In this document: positions 1 to 12,792 of the stretch, one piece after another
How positions within the stretch are numbered: the stretch's first letter is position 1
Layout of the letters: the number at the start of each line of letters is the position of its first letter
From: Nereocystis luetkeana
Lineage: Eukaryota > Sar > Phaeophyceae > Laminariales > Laminariaceae
Length of the DNA stretch: 64,000 nt
Direction of reading: 5' to 3'
Assembly (NCBI GenBank): GCA_031213475.1
Contig: JARUPZ010000009.1
Location: forward strand, 3,311,001 to 3,375,000
Notes under the pieces: generated by a model
The model's database searches: none
Told to the model about the DNA's origin: nothing
The model's input: the letters and a program-made list of their open reading frames with translations, nothing else
Program-made: the position numbers and the translations under genes

Positions 1-998
1 GATGTTTTTTGGGGACAGAAAAACATATCGCTTGTTAAACAATCTGCGTTTAAAACTTCGGCTGGTTCGTGTTTGTCGGACAGCGACGGGAACTTGAAAG
101 AGGTCGATCGCCCCAGCTCGATTTTTTCTCAAATTTTATCTCCCGCGGGTTCTCAACACAAGCCTACACCCCGACTAAAAGGTGCTGCAATGTAGAAATT
201 GGTCGAAAATCGGGGTGCACAAAATTAGTGAAAATACACGCCCAACTCAATGTTGGCCTTTCTCTTGCGAACACAGCTACAACTCCTCACCTAACCCTAC
301 AGACCCGCCAAATCGAGGGATGCTCCTTGTGGGGCTTGTGCCTGCGTATTGGGTGCCCCAGATAGCAGCAGTCGTAGGCAGCGAGAAAATATCTCTCGAG
401 GTGCTTTGGTATATTCGAATTTGCGGGCGTGTACTCCTAGCATGAAAAGCTCGTAAAAACGCTACACTCTTTCGCTTCACGCAAGCAACGGAGCGCAACA
501 CAATGCCTATATCACCGATGAAGAAATGGCTTTCACGAAGATTGCTGCTTTACACGTGGATGGCATATATGTTAGGAATTCGTCCTTGACGTTGCTGCTG
601 GAGAGATAACAACGTTGCCCGGATGGGTAGTAATTCTTTGGCGTCAAACACTTGCAAAAAAGGGGAAAACAATGAAAGGACTCTTGTCCACAAGAACCAA
701 CGACCACGTATTCTGCATTTATTTCTACGAAATTCAGATCTTTTGGTTGGAGATCCTGTACCCTAGTGCTAAGTCGTCCGCACATGTGCTGACGAAACAC
801 CTATTCGCGGGCACGCGGAGACACAGTCCTGAAGTGGCTAGCGTACCCTGAAAAACAATCGGCACCAACACCTGTCACTACTTCTCTTCTTTTGTATCTT
901 GTCTGGTTGAGTTTTGAAAGATCGGTCGCCCATAACAAAACGTTAACACACCCCAGGTTATCATCCTTTATCAGAGCAAAGCTGTTGTATAGACCCTG
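1..998. other. No recognisable gene or repeat
   Basis: Mixed-composition DNA with only short overlapping reading frames on both strands. None shows a recognisable domain, a codon pattern or a long unbroken frame. I see no tandem repeat or terminal inverted repeat here. Confidence 0.6.
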
Positions 999-1350
999 GT
1001 CGCCCCGGTGGTTCAAGTGGTTAACCTCGAATTCTACTTTTGTTTGAGTCCTGAGTTCGAGCCCAAGGTGGGTCGGACATTTGACTTTATTTGCAAAAAT
1101 CAAAATCAAAATGATTTAATTGTTGTTGAGAGCGCCTTGGGTGGGTAGGCACAATTCGATGCGAGTCGACGAGGGAAGAGAAGGCTGAAATCTTCTCGCG
1201 ATAAAAATGAAGGCACGTACCGTAGCGGGAACGGAGTAGAAGAGCCTGCTATGTGACCCCGGATCTGAGTTACGAGTTGAAAGGAGAGAGAGAAGACGAT
1301 GTGCGCAGATAATATATGGGATGAGCAAAAACAAAACTAAACAAAAAAAG
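999..1350 (+). mobile_element. tRNA-derived SINE, copy 1
   Basis: The first ~78 bases look like a tRNA. They begin GTCGCCCCGGTGGTTCAAG, contain an A-box-like TGGTTCAAGTGG and a B-box-like GTTCGAGCCC, and end in GGGTCGGAC, which can pair with the 5' end. A ~200-base body follows (AGGCACAATTCGATGCGAGT, then AAGGCACGTACCGTAGCGGG) and an A-rich tail ends the element. Three more copies lie at 46346, 50754 and 53654 (reverse). SINEs of this design are transcribed by RNA polymerase III and moved by LINE machinery. No clear target duplication is visible around this copy, and it is the most diverged of the four. Confidence 0.85.
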
Positions 1351-3839
1351 TTCAGTGAGATAGCTGCCAGGTCACACACAAGTATTACCTCAAGAAGCCG
1401 AAGTCACGCACTCGAGTACGTCCATCTCGAATTTTTATTTTCGGTTTCGTCCTTTTCGCGCTGATCTGTGCCTCCCCTCCGGTCTGTGCGACATCATCGA
1501 TCTCTGTGCGAAATCGGTTCAAACCGTTTCTTTCTTCCATTTTTCACGCCAACCGCCTGTAGGTTTTCTCCCACTCATTCTTTATACTGAATGCAACAAA
1601 AATATATTCTCTCTCGGGGCCGAACCCATCATGGTTGCAGAGAAAGTTGTCGGGGCAAGACCTGTGATGTAGAGTGGTTGAACGACTGGAGGTGGGGGAC
1701 GCCAAGGGTGCCCGTAGTGTTAGGTCTATGAAACACTTGTAGTCCGGACTAACGGTATACCTGTAGAAAATCGCAGCCGTGCGTTAATCCTACCAGTGGG
1801 TAGAAGATTTCTTGCTGGACGCTGTGACGCGCTGCGATCGGTCACATACTCGTAGGATGCGACTTTCATTGTGGTCGTCAGGAATTGATAATCGAGTATG
1901 AGGGGTTGGCTTGTTGAAAACGCATTGTACCTTCCAGCTATATTTTCCTTTTGGATGGTATGTTAGTCGGTATCGTTTTATCTCCCGTGGCGCGTGAGTA
2001 GTCCGTAGGTTTCGATTGGTTGCGGTACCTGTGGCGCTTCAGCGTTCTTCATATAACTTTTGCAGCGCACCGATAGTATGACAACAACATTCTTACGTGT
2101 TTACGTGCGTACCCCCACGACCCTGTTCATGAAGCAGTAGTTCCCCGACGCAACACCGACCGCGACATCAAGGAACGATTGGTTGTCTGTAGCGAAACAG
2201 TACTTTTCTATATTGCAGGTATGTTATGTTCCGAAGACACTCACTCGAGGTAGAACCCAACTGCATACCAGAAGTTAAGGTGTCTTGAAGTCAGAGGGGG
2301 GGGGGGGGGACTATCGGCCAACGCGCCCCTCTGCGATCGTGACGATCTCTTTGTGGATACTACTGTAAACATTTCGCTCCGTTCTTGTATTTTTTGGGCG
2401 CTCCTGGGCGTTGTCTCCGAACCGTATGAAACCGCCTATATGTGGCTTGTCCGCGTTTTTTGCGTCAACGAAGAGACGACGGGACAGGGGTGCTTCGATC
2501 TTCTTCTCGGGGGGGGCTCGGACAAAGGATGGAGTATACCCAAATTTTTGTGAGACATCGACGGGTTTGGGGGAGGGCTTCATTCTCCCTAACTAGAACG
2601 ACTACGAGCTCCGAAAATACCTGACATCAAACCTAGTTATTGGGTGTTTTTTTGTTGCGATATTATGTTTCGTTAGGTATATTTATGCTTGAGTACTTCT
2701 ACGATATTGTTCACGATGTGCTTACAGCGATCCCCTCCGCTTGCAATACATAAATTTTTTACTAACGTTCTTCGCGCTAGTGCGCGATGATGTTTACTCT
2801 CTGCCTGAATTTGCCTAATAGTGGTCCCTGATCCTGACTGTGTCAAGGGCGGCCCCGAGGGACCTTGCGCCGTGTCCTCTCTGCCGGTTAGCTGCGTGTG
2901 CTATGCTCCTTTTTACGGAAGCAATCCAAATATATCAGAGGGGAGTTGGACACCCGAGTGGTCGATTCAAAGTAAGACGAGGTGTAAGTTCGGTACTTCA
3001 ATTATGAAACTACCGGTGCTAAACTCATGACAGGCTCGAGGTCAGAGACGTTGTTTGATTGCCTACCTTTTCCCCGTCTGCCTTATCTTTGGCCCATCAA
3101 ACCCTCGACCAGAAATAAAAAGTAAATAGCATGAGGGTGTCCTTGAGAGGTAGCCGTCAAGGGGTAAATGTCTTCGTTCTACCGAGATCTATGCTCGCTC
3201 GTGACAACAATAATCTTTTGTTTTGATGCCGGCACTCAGACTGGATCTCTTGTCATTTAATCGCAACCCGAGAGCCGCAGCCTCCGCGGCTTTTGACAGC
3301 TCATGGTGGTAAAAACATGAGAAATATAGTCTGGGGTGAACTGTCTCGTGCGCCGCCATTGAACGTGTGTTGACGGTTGGGCGCTGGAGAAACGGGTGTC
3401 GAAACCCTATTCGGCCTTATTTACGTACGACAACACGAGTTTTCCCAAAAAATAAAATAAAATCGTGGGCTAACGTGTGGTGGCGAAACCAGTTTCGCGA
3501 ACCTCTTCGGCTGATTTGCACGCCGGTCGACACGGGTTATGAGGCCGACTAGACAGGTTCTCCAGTTTGGGCGTAATATGATGTGCCTACGCCGCTGGAG
3601 GAGCGGTGCGGTGGTGGAGGTACACTTGGCGTCTACGATTTGGGTTTTGCGCACGAAAATGGCAGTACGATGATGGGTGGAGTTCAGGTTGTGTTGTGAA
3701 GCGTTTTCGTCTTTGTCATGTAACCGCCAATAGATAAAAAGAGGTATAAACGAGTTTTGTCTTCAAGTTACGACGGGCTAAAACGACGACGTCGTCTTTG
3801 TTGTACAACCCCACGCAGCTTTCCACTCCCGAGTTGGTC
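1351..3839. other. No recognisable gene; contains a poly-G run
   Basis: No supported coding region. A 14-base G run lies near 2296-2309. Short frames around 2311-2624 overlap on both strands without any recognisable motif. I see nothing else in this stretch. Confidence 0.5.
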
Positions 3840-5070
3840 AGCCTGCATTGTGTTTCATTCCGGACTCTCGAGGGTAATGTTATTCCTTTTCTCGTCGTGC
3901 CCCATCGTGCCCCGCTACCCCGATTGCTGCGCCGGGATGGCCTCGGGCGTGCGTGAAGTAGTGCTTTCTGCTCATCATGCTGCAGCTGTCTACGCTGCTC
4001 TTCTACTGCTGATGCTACGTGCCACCGCTCCAGCGATGTTTTGCTGCTGCTGTTCACGCAGCCCCCCCCGATGGCCGCCCTCTCCGTTGCTGAACCTGTA
4101 GGGTGTGGTTATTGTATGCTTCATTTTTTTTAATGCTGTTTATACGACCCAACGTCTAGAAACGTCGTGGTCACAGGTGTTCTCCCCTCTCTCCCTAGGC
4201 AACTGCCATCAATAGCGTCTCGCAGAGAGTTCATCGAAAAAAATTCCAACGCTCGTCGGTTACTCATTGAGTGTCTATACATCACTATCTCGTCCTAATC
4301 ACTCGTCACATTTTTACTCAAGAAAACGCCCGCACAGGCACGAGCTCGCACGCGGTGAGACTCCAACCCATAACGTGACTTTAGTAACGGCGATATTCGC
4401 CTACTATGCCTTATCGGGGACGCCATTATAAATTTTCCCGTCGTGCCCCACCGTGCTAGATTGCATGGACTACTGTGCCGAGGGCGGCCTCGGGCGTGCG
4501 CGATGGGCTAGGGCTGTTGCCGCTACAGCCGGTGCTCCGCTGCTGCTGTTCTGCTACTGCTCTGCTGCTGTCGCTACGTCCAGCTGCTGTGTTGTTCTGC
4601 GGTTGCTGTTCCTTCTGCGGCCGCTGGCGGAGTCCCCCTCATGGGAAAGGTCGGTCTGGGATAAAGCGTGCCTTTCCTCCTCGTGCGCCACCGGGCTCCG
4701 CTGTCCCGACTGTTGAGCCAGGGGCAGGCTCGGGCGTGCATGATATGCTCCTGCTACTGCAGCAGTTTTGCCGCTGCTCTTATTTATATGTTGCTGCTCT
4801 GCTTTTCTGTTCTGCTCGTACTGCTGCTGCTATATCCACGATGTGTTTGCTGCTGACATCCGTGAACATGAATATTATCTCGTGCCAGCCGCTCTCGATG
4901 AAGTGTCTCCTCTTTTTAAAGATAAAGGACGGATCCATTCGCCTCGGAAGCTGTACGAGTACCGTCTCTCAACTGGCATTTATTTGTCGCCCTGGCGGAG
5001 GTCTACTACCGGCGTCGTATTGGCGATCGTACGTACGTGTACGCCATGCTGCTGCTTGCTGCTGTTGGAA
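3840..5070. repeat. Dispersed CTG/CAG-rich repeat block, about three units
   Basis: Three related segments begin near 3890, 4437 and 4672. Each opens with a variant of CTCGTCGTGCCCCA, carries the motif CTCGGGCGTGC about 60 bases on, and then runs into CTGCTGCTG-rich sequence. The Leu/Cys/Ala-rich frames here (for example 4475-5092) arise from the trinucleotide runs and are not credible proteins. The units are degenerate and their ends are not sharply defined. Confidence 0.5.
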
Positions 5071-6801
5071 GGGCGCTGGTACGCTCAGATAAGCGTCAAC
5101 CCGTACCCGAGCTTGGCGTTTCGGCAACATATGGATACGACTTGGAATTAAAGTCAAGGCTTTTAACCAAGGTCCGTCTTTCGTGGTTGTGTTATGGATG
5201 ACGCGACTATTTGATAACCCTGAGCTTTTCAGGCCGTTCTTGCTTTTTTGTAGTCTTAGTAACTTACTACACATAATGGGAACGGATCTTGCGCTCTGCG
5301 GAATCTTCGACGACGACTCCCTAGGAGATTTATCATCCACCTGGAGAGAAGCAATCTCCTAGTTAAAGGGAAATTTCATCGGTGATTACAGTCATTGTAT
5401 CATGCTCCCGCGCATGAAGTGAAACATTTGGTGTTTTTGCGAGATTCTTGTGCCGCTCGCTCGCAACATCCAATACACGAAAACATTCCGTGAGTCGTTT
5501 CTCGCTGCCTTCGACTGCCGTCATGCGTACCCGACGCCCTCACAGACCCTGTTTCGAGAGCTGTAGTTTCCAGTGCAGAGCGGTAGCTGTCCGCAAGTGA
5601 AGTGCACACGTTCATCAGTTGGGGGTTGTTCTTTGTCTCAGTTTGTGTACCCCAAAAAAGGATCACTGAAGCACGTCTGAGTCGAGGTGTCGGCCTCTGT
5701 TGAGAACTTGCGGGGGGTAAATCTTGAGAGAAACATCAACTGCTGTGATGAATCTCTCACAGGTCATCGTCGCTTTCAGGGGAGAACGAACCAGCCGAAG
5801 TTCTAAACGCAGCATATTAAGGTATTGACGTTTTTTTATTACGTATAGAACGTTCGGAACATAGAGTAACCGGAAAACGGGAAGAAGGGGACGCTTCGAT
5901 GGCAGCTTCCCCTCACGCTTGTTGAACGGGCATCATTGCCGGCGCTTGGTGCTGTGGAGAAAACTCGAATGAACCCTGCTCAAATGGTTTGCACAAGTAT
6001 ACGAGTTATACCGTATGGACTGCAAGCGCATCGCACGTATAACTTTATAGTTCTGCTTGCTGCTGTATAAATAAGTAACGCTATGTCGTTGTCGCAGGAT
6101 GGATGGCGAAGTTTGTTTTTTTTCTGTTTGCAGCGTTTATTCATATTTATTCCAAAATTTATTATTTCAATGCCCCCGTTGGTAGTCGCAATAACATTAT
6201 CGCGTTGCGTTCCGGTATGTCCTCGGACCGTTCGAGCATGCGCGGCGCAAGGGGCGCGCCCCGGCGAAGCCCTCCTTGAACGTGTATATACCGTCATATA
6301 TTTTCGGTGAAAAAAATTGATTCACATCGACTAAAACAAAATCCAATGAATCCACAACAGTACCGCTTTATCGACCGTCCTCGTACATTATGAAGACGCA
6401 GCACGCACGATCGTGTTAACGAACGCGGCTTGGAACTACGAGCTTCGACAAACCCATGTGGTCAATGTTTTTGTTTACACTTTTGTCCAAAAACGAATGC
6501 GCAATATTCGAATTCAACCAGATTATATAAACATCCTTACATGTCTCCCTCCACCTGCCTCTTAAGTGAAGGAATCTGGTGCTCGCATGCCCCAGTGAAT
6601 GTTGTTCTCTCCAAATAAGCTACATTTGTTTTTCATTCTGTGTTGTTTTGTAGTAAGAGTAGTAGCAGTAGCGGTGTTGACGACGATAACGAAAGATTAG
6701 GATATATTAAACAGAATCCCATGTATGTAATACACACCGGAAACAGTGAGCACCCGTTGGTTTCAAGCTGCAACCTCGAAAATTTAATGTTGTTGGATAT
6801 T
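5071..6801. other. No recognisable gene or repeat
   Basis: Only short frames in all six phases, without recognisable motifs. No inverted or tandem repeats stood out. Confidence 0.5.
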
Positions 6802-7290
6802 ATCAAAAATACTTGATTTTACTGTGCGAATCGAAGTTCACTTGTGTTCAGGGAACGGGTCGGAATTGACTTGTTTAACGTGAGGATGTCGAAAGTGACT
6901 TGAGTTTTAGGGCACGGCATCGAGATACACTTGGTTTCATGGTGAGATTCGAAAGGGTAACTATGTCGGAATTGGGATAATGTTTGGCTTAGTTTTGTCC
7001 GTTCTTGAATTTACTCGATTCCAGAGTAGAGATGGAAACTGACCTGATTTCAGTTGGGTGTCGAGATAGACGTGCTTTTTGTGTGGGGTATCCGAAAAAA
7101 AATTAGATAGTGCGCAATTGAAGCATACTTGGTATTTGTGCGAGGGTCGTGATTGATTGTGCCGTCGCACATAGGCCACAAATTTGTCTTCGACTCAGGA
7201 TGAGGGTGGGCTGATATTTTATTGTGTGGGGGGTCGAAATACAGTTGTCGATTTTGTTTGCCAGACATCAAAATTGCATAGGGTTGAAGT
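6802..7290. repeat. Degenerate ~29-bp minisatellite
   Basis: Units begin with TCGRRRT-like sequence followed by ACTTG and a T-rich stretch. Unit starts are readable at 6802, 6831, 6860, 6889, 6920 and 6949, giving spacings of 29-31 bases. The pattern then decays but reappears to about 7260 (for example TCGAGATAGACGTG near 7050). The divergence between units suggests an old array. Confidence 0.55.
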
Positions 7291-7451
7291 GTTTTACATC
7301 GCTCTCGCACCAGATGTTCATTCTCATATTTAGTCCATGAAAAACCTACTGGTATCTAGATTCACATTCTTGCTATTTTGTATGAAAATAGCGTGTATGA
7401 GTTTTCGCTCTGTTTATTCGCTCCTGTATTGGTGTTCTACCGTGGGGTTTC

Positions 7452-7513
7452 GGAGCCTATCTTGTGACCACGGACTGCATAGCACCGACGTGTTCATTTG
7501 TGAACAAAAACAT
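7452..7513 (+). mobile_element. LINE 3'-tail relic
   Basis: GGAGCCTATCTTGTGACCAC and the bases after it match the end of the LINE family at 27356-41850 at about 27 of 31 positions, including GACCACGGACTGCAT. A decayed GTGAACAAAAACA then stands where the LINE has GTGAGAACAACAAC. No upstream LINE sequence is recognisable, so only the last ~60 bases survive. Confidence 0.55.
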
Positions 7514-10500
7514 TTGAATCGCGAGGAAGCTCGGGTGCCCCTGCGCTAACACTGTTTCCCCATGGTGAGACCCGCACCGTACAGACGATCGCCGTGGGTA
7601 AACGCGCGCTACGATGATAATTGTCTACTTTGGTGTCCAAAACGTTTCTTGACGGCGGGGGAGACAAAATTTTGAAGAACTACTCCATATCGCCCGACGG
7701 CCATTAGCGTTCCACGTGTTTTCTGTTGTATACCCCCGCCATTAAATTGCGCATTGATGAGTCATTATGGTCAGATTCTTCGGGACGTATACAGCTTGTC
7801 ACAGGAGGAGTCCAGGCTATAGTGGGTGCACCCTAATCGCAACACGTGTCCGAAGTCAAAGATCTCAAAGTTTGTACCGCCCCCCGCCATTCCATGTCCC
7901 CTATCCCCACTTCAGTGGTCCATATTGCGATCGGAACCAACCGTCGTGGGGATCATTGGTGCCTTTTCTGGTTCTTATCGCGGCGTGCCTTCCAGCGCAT
8001 CCAAAAGGCTCCAGCCTGTTCTCGATCCGTAGTAAGTAGAACATGCCAGTCTCTTATGCGGCATCGCTCCACTGCTTTACCTATATACCGCCCATGCCAG
8101 CATCCCGCCAGATGCCCCATGCTGTCATATCTAGTCCTTTTCTGAACCTCTTACCGTCCACCATCCTGAAACCGTTACCATCTTCGAACGGCGCTTCTCG
8201 TCGTTACGGATCATGCCAACAAGAAAGTAGAGACGTACGCTCCGTCTGCGTACCGTCCCTTCAATACACTCGGAGTTTACCTTGACAAGAACTTGAGTGT
8301 TAGATACGTGGTGTATTTTCGACATTTCCTTACCGACGACCGACGCATCACAAGGGCATGGAGTTGAGGACCTTCGACAGCATGTCGGGATACGATGTTA
8401 GGGATGCACGTAACACAGGAATGACGAAAGGCCTCGACAGCCTAGTCCCGTTTCCGTGCTTTTGTTTGCCCGCAGACGTGGATTGTTTTCCCAGGCTATG
8501 TGTGTAATATGAAATTTATTGCGCTTCTGAAAAGTGACAATTTCATAGCACCACCTACTAGTGACACCACAGATGCAGTGACCTTGCTTGCTAGAATGGA
8601 TACCGCTCATTCATCAGGATTGGTAAAGTTCAATATATCAACCCCTAACCTTGTACGATCTTCGAGCGGCATAGATGCGCCCCACAGTCGGTTTGCACGT
8701 TGTGCCGAGAGGTGCACTCTTCATCGCTCGATAGTTGTTTCGCGCCGCCTTCGTTCTGTGTTTGGTGAACCTTGTTGCCTGGTCATTGTATTTTGCTGTA
8801 TTCTTTCTATACCGCTCTGGTATCTCCTTGATAACTTTTGGCACTACATTGACCAGGATTGGACCCCGGTCGCTCCCCCCGGCCTCTCGCTTGCAGTCGC
8901 GGTCTTCTTTGCTTCATGCTGATGTTTCGTGTTCATTCGAGGCTTGGTGCCATTAAAGTGTCACCTGGATCCAGACAGATAGCTGCCCTCCCCCCACCCC
9001 CATCGTTCTGAAGTTATCGTGGCTCCTCGTGCTGACGGGCGGGGTAGTAAACGTTCACGGAGACAGTTGAAAAAAAAATGTTGATCGAAATGCGAATCGA
9101 TTGCAGATTGGTATTTACCGGGATATACAGGTAATCACAAGTCCACCAAAAACCCAGGGTCGGTCGTACAAGCGAACGCTTCCGACCAAACCAAGTCCAG
9201 ATCTTCGGCGAGAGCAGGCCTGCACAGGCGACCAGATTATCACACTTTTGAACCCGGCCATGAGGTCGTCACAATAATAGTGAATCGGTGGCCACAAACG
9301 AACGTCTTCCTTGATCCTCATAGTCACATAATACGCACATCCTCGTCAGTGGCGTACATGAAATAGTTGGCGTGCTGAAGTAGCCGTTCTTTGGCCAAAG
9401 CCCTTAGTCTGTGTTTGTACGAGGCAATAAAAACGAGATTGATTCCAAGAAGGCTCGTACCGATGTATTGTATATATCGAGTCTAGCGGAGGGCGTGCCC
9501 CTTTTGGGTGTTAACTCGCCTACTCGCCCAATGCAAGAGTCTCCAGGCCCGGCGTCTTCGGTAACGACGAATGACCTGCCCGTCATACAGCTGCGCTGTG
9601 TAAGATTTTTTATTTTTTTTATTTAACCACGAAGCCCGTACATGATATTTACATCACACATGGAGTTCTAGTGTCCAGCACGCTGCCTCGGTATGTGTCG
9701 CTCAACACACATTAAGCCCCACAGAACATTGAACCTTGTTCGGCATCACGAAAGTGTGCCCCTTTAGCCAGGGACTATCCAAAACACACACAATCACTCG
9801 CGCGCAAAAATACCTCGTGCGCGTCGAGGCTTCGTCGCATATGTGAACCTACGTTGCTAGCGATACCTTCGTCCACCGCTCCGATTTTGTTTCGGTGGGA
9901 TGGAAACACCGCAGTTAGACAGCAACACATAGCCCTCTACACACCGTGCGGCGTCCGTATCAATCGTACATTTCGAATACGTGTTTTCCTACTTCGGTAG
10001 TATATTGGGCCATAATATGTACGATACTGTTGAACGTTTCATAACCCGAGTGGTTTATAACGTTTACGTGATATATCTTTTTACAGCGGTTTGGATAGTT
10101 CGTCGAGTTGCATGATCAGATATTTTCGAAATTCTTTTTAAATGGCTTGCTAAATGGCATACTTCCTCGTATGAAGAGCGCAGGAGAAGGTGCGGTTCAC
10201 CGTCCTCGTATAAAGAGTCTATGCGAGGCACTCCCGACCAAATTCCGGTTTAAGCCAATGCCCTAAAATAGTGTGCGATCAACAGGATTTGTAAAGCTCC
10301 ATGACCTCTAGTTTGGTTCCTAAGTAGTATTGCTGTTTTGGAGAGCACTGGCACGGTAGTAGTGTTTTTCATATATATGGTCTTTCGATGGCATCCTTTT
10401 ATATAAAAGGCATATTATTCAATAGTTACTACCAGGTAATAACTAAGAACACCATGTGACTTGCCCAAGCTGCAGTGAAAGACAGACACGGAAACATCGA

Positions 10501-12405
10501 AGATGTGTACAGTTGGTTCAGCCGTTCGAGATCAACATTATATGGCCAGGACACGCATACGGGAATGGTGTCACTCCTCAATGTTGACGATCAAATAACT
10601 TGATGTGCTGATAGTTCCGTCCATTCTCCGTTTTGTCTTTAAATCGGCAATGCGCAACCAAACCCAGATGCCGCTCCCCTTCTGCCGGACACCGCGTGTA
10701 CCGTGGTTACATCGCGTGATTGAGCTCGAGTACGACAATCTACGTATTGTTCACCGTGGCGTTCCATGAAAAATATCATCAATATATTTTGCCTATGGCT
10801 CAGCCTCAGTGGGAATTGAGCTGAGGCCCTCGACAAATGCAGAAATTCAACGCCGAACTAACATTGCCCCAGTGGGCAAGTGGTTACGCCAGGGTTTGAG
10901 GCAAGGACCGCATGCCACCAGCCGCCTAACACGACTGAGCGTCGAACATACATTTTGGTCCTGCCTTTGTCACTGTTAAGCGTTGCAGCCGAAGTTCTAA
11001 TTACTTAGCATACCTTCGTGTCAGTTCGCTCTACAGCGAGCAAGCCTGTGCTCTCGTCCACACCACGACCACCCCACATCAAGTGCATACAAATATACAT
11101 AGATAATTCACATTGCACGGATATTCCTTGATTTTTACGTTCACACGCAGCAGTCACTTACGAATATGGTGGTCGTCACTATTTCCCGCTCGTGCCCGTA
11201 CGACTTCTAGGCTGCGTTCCTTGGGTGTTAACTACACCCGTCGGAAACAAACAATGCAATTCTCCACACGTATCAGAACCTTTATTCCTCTCTAGCTGCC
11301 GATGTCTGGCATCGCCCCTAGTGACATGCACTTAGTCCGCCTACATGCTGCAACAGGGGGGACGCCGTCATTCCATTGTTCTTCATCATTTCCGACGACA
11401 CACAAGAATCCCCCCCGCCCCACCCTTCCCGGGCCGTCTCGAACGGGATGCGTGGTCAGTGATGAAAACCCTAAGGCACGCAACCAACGAGTACCACCCC
11501 CCCCCCCCTCCCACCAAGTATCAAGCATCCATCGTGTTACGGTATGTTCCCTCTTAGCCAAGCTTGACCTAAAAGATATTTCCGTTCGTTTACTTTTCCG
11601 GTGGACGAATCACTCGTGCGGCACCTCTAGTGACCTGATGAAGACTTCCGCGTCCTGGTAGATCATCATGGACGATTCCTGGATACGAGCTCCCACAGCT
11701 GAACACAGAAAATAAGGCGATCATCCCCACGGCCTCGACAATACCGGCCTACAGTTCGAAGAGGTTGCTACCAGGGGACGCGTGAGGTCCTCTCGCGACA
11801 TATAACCTGTGAATGGTCTGCCTTGCAGACCAGCTGCGATATACAGGGACATCCCACCGAACACGCAAAACAGGCCGCAGTCCCTAGGGGGTAAACGAGC
11901 GTGCCTTGCTCGCTACAACCGGTCTGGCTGGAGGGACTGTTTCCACGTCGTCGAGAACGGCTTTAGACCTAAATATGTTTGACGATCTGGACCCTTGGAG
12001 GAACGCACGTGCCCATTTCAGGATCGCAGTTGCGGTTTGAGGGCAGACCGTTTGGGATTTGGGGAGTTTGTCCCCAAAGAGAACTGCAGACCTAGAAACG
12101 TTGATGTAATCAGTCGCTATCCGTTTCGTTGCAATTACCAAACGTGTCGTATTCAGCCAGCCCGTCCATCCCCCGGTCACCCACCACCCCTCCTTCTCCG
12201 TTTCTGTCTTCACGGCGCCCGTCGTCCTTGCTGATGTGTTCGTTCAAGTTGCACTTGCATCTAGAACACACGAGCACCCGCCCTTACAGCCGTTGGAGGT
12301 TCATCCCACTTCCCTGCTATGCTGCTGCGTTGGTTTTATCAGGTTGCGGTTGACCCACTTGCAAACTACCCAGGAACGCTGATCAACTCTTCTTCAAAAT
12401 TTACA
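7514..12405. other. No supported gene; possible decayed retroelement fragments
   Basis: No intact coding region. On the plus strand at about 8180-8360 a short frame reads TLGVYLDKNLS, a phrase like the post-catalytic part of some non-LTR reverse transcriptases, but it is only about 70 codons long and isolated. Near 11555 a frame reads AKLDLKD, reminiscent of reverse transcriptase motif A. A perfect 16-base palindrome CCTTTTATATAAAAGG lies at 10395-10410. A C-rich stretch lies at 11410-11510. None of this supports a gene call. Confidence 0.4.
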
Positions 12406-12792
12406 GACAAATCGGAAAAATGGGAACAAAGCCTAAAATGAGAACCAAGCCGTATCTCCAGAACCATGTGGTGTATCAGAGAACCAAAATTATCCTGCGA
12501 AACCCCTTGGCCAGCCCTGTGAGAGGAGCTCGTCAGAACGGTCATGCTCCATCTCGTGCCTTCGGGTGGGCGCTAAAAGCGATATACGCTGGCTTTATTG
12601 TGATTTCTCTAGATGCTGGCTACCACGGCGATACCGAGGACTTCCAGCCTGAGCGACAGCTCATTCGAAGGCTGCTGTACAGCCCCACAGGACTGTCAAC
12701 TTTTTTTCTTGGAGTTGTACACAATTGGTTTGCTTTCTAAAAAAAGACGTCCGTTCCCATTTTTTGTTTCGTTCCCATTTTTCCTTTTTGTC
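12406..12792 (+). mobile_element. 390-bp TIR element (family T1), copy 1
   Basis: Non-autonomous DNA-transposon-like element. It starts GACAAATCGGAAAAATGGG and ends with the near-complement. Two related copies lie at 44462-44855 (same strand) and 45046-45429 (reverse). The 25-base terminal repeat is perfect in the 44462 copy. Here the right end has TCCTTTTTGTC in place of TCCGATTTGTC. An uninterrupted 106-codon frame (12420-12740) starts in the TIR at ATGGGAACAAAG. No transposase motif is present, so the element would need enzyme supplied from elsewhere. Confidence 0.8.

Noticed and set aside
999..1076. Functional tRNA gene at the SINE head
   Set aside because: Anticodon arm does not fold properly, and the same head recurs with the same non-tRNA body in four places, so it is a SINE.
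4475..5092. 205-codon Cys/Leu/Ala-rich frame
   Set aside because: Explained by CTG/GCT trinucleotide runs. Other frames over the same bases are open too, and no motif is recognisable.
10861..10900. tRNA-like GGGCAAGTGGTTA followed by GGTTTGAGGC
   Set aside because: Spacing between the box-like motifs is far too short for a tRNA or SINE head, and no body matches the SINE family.
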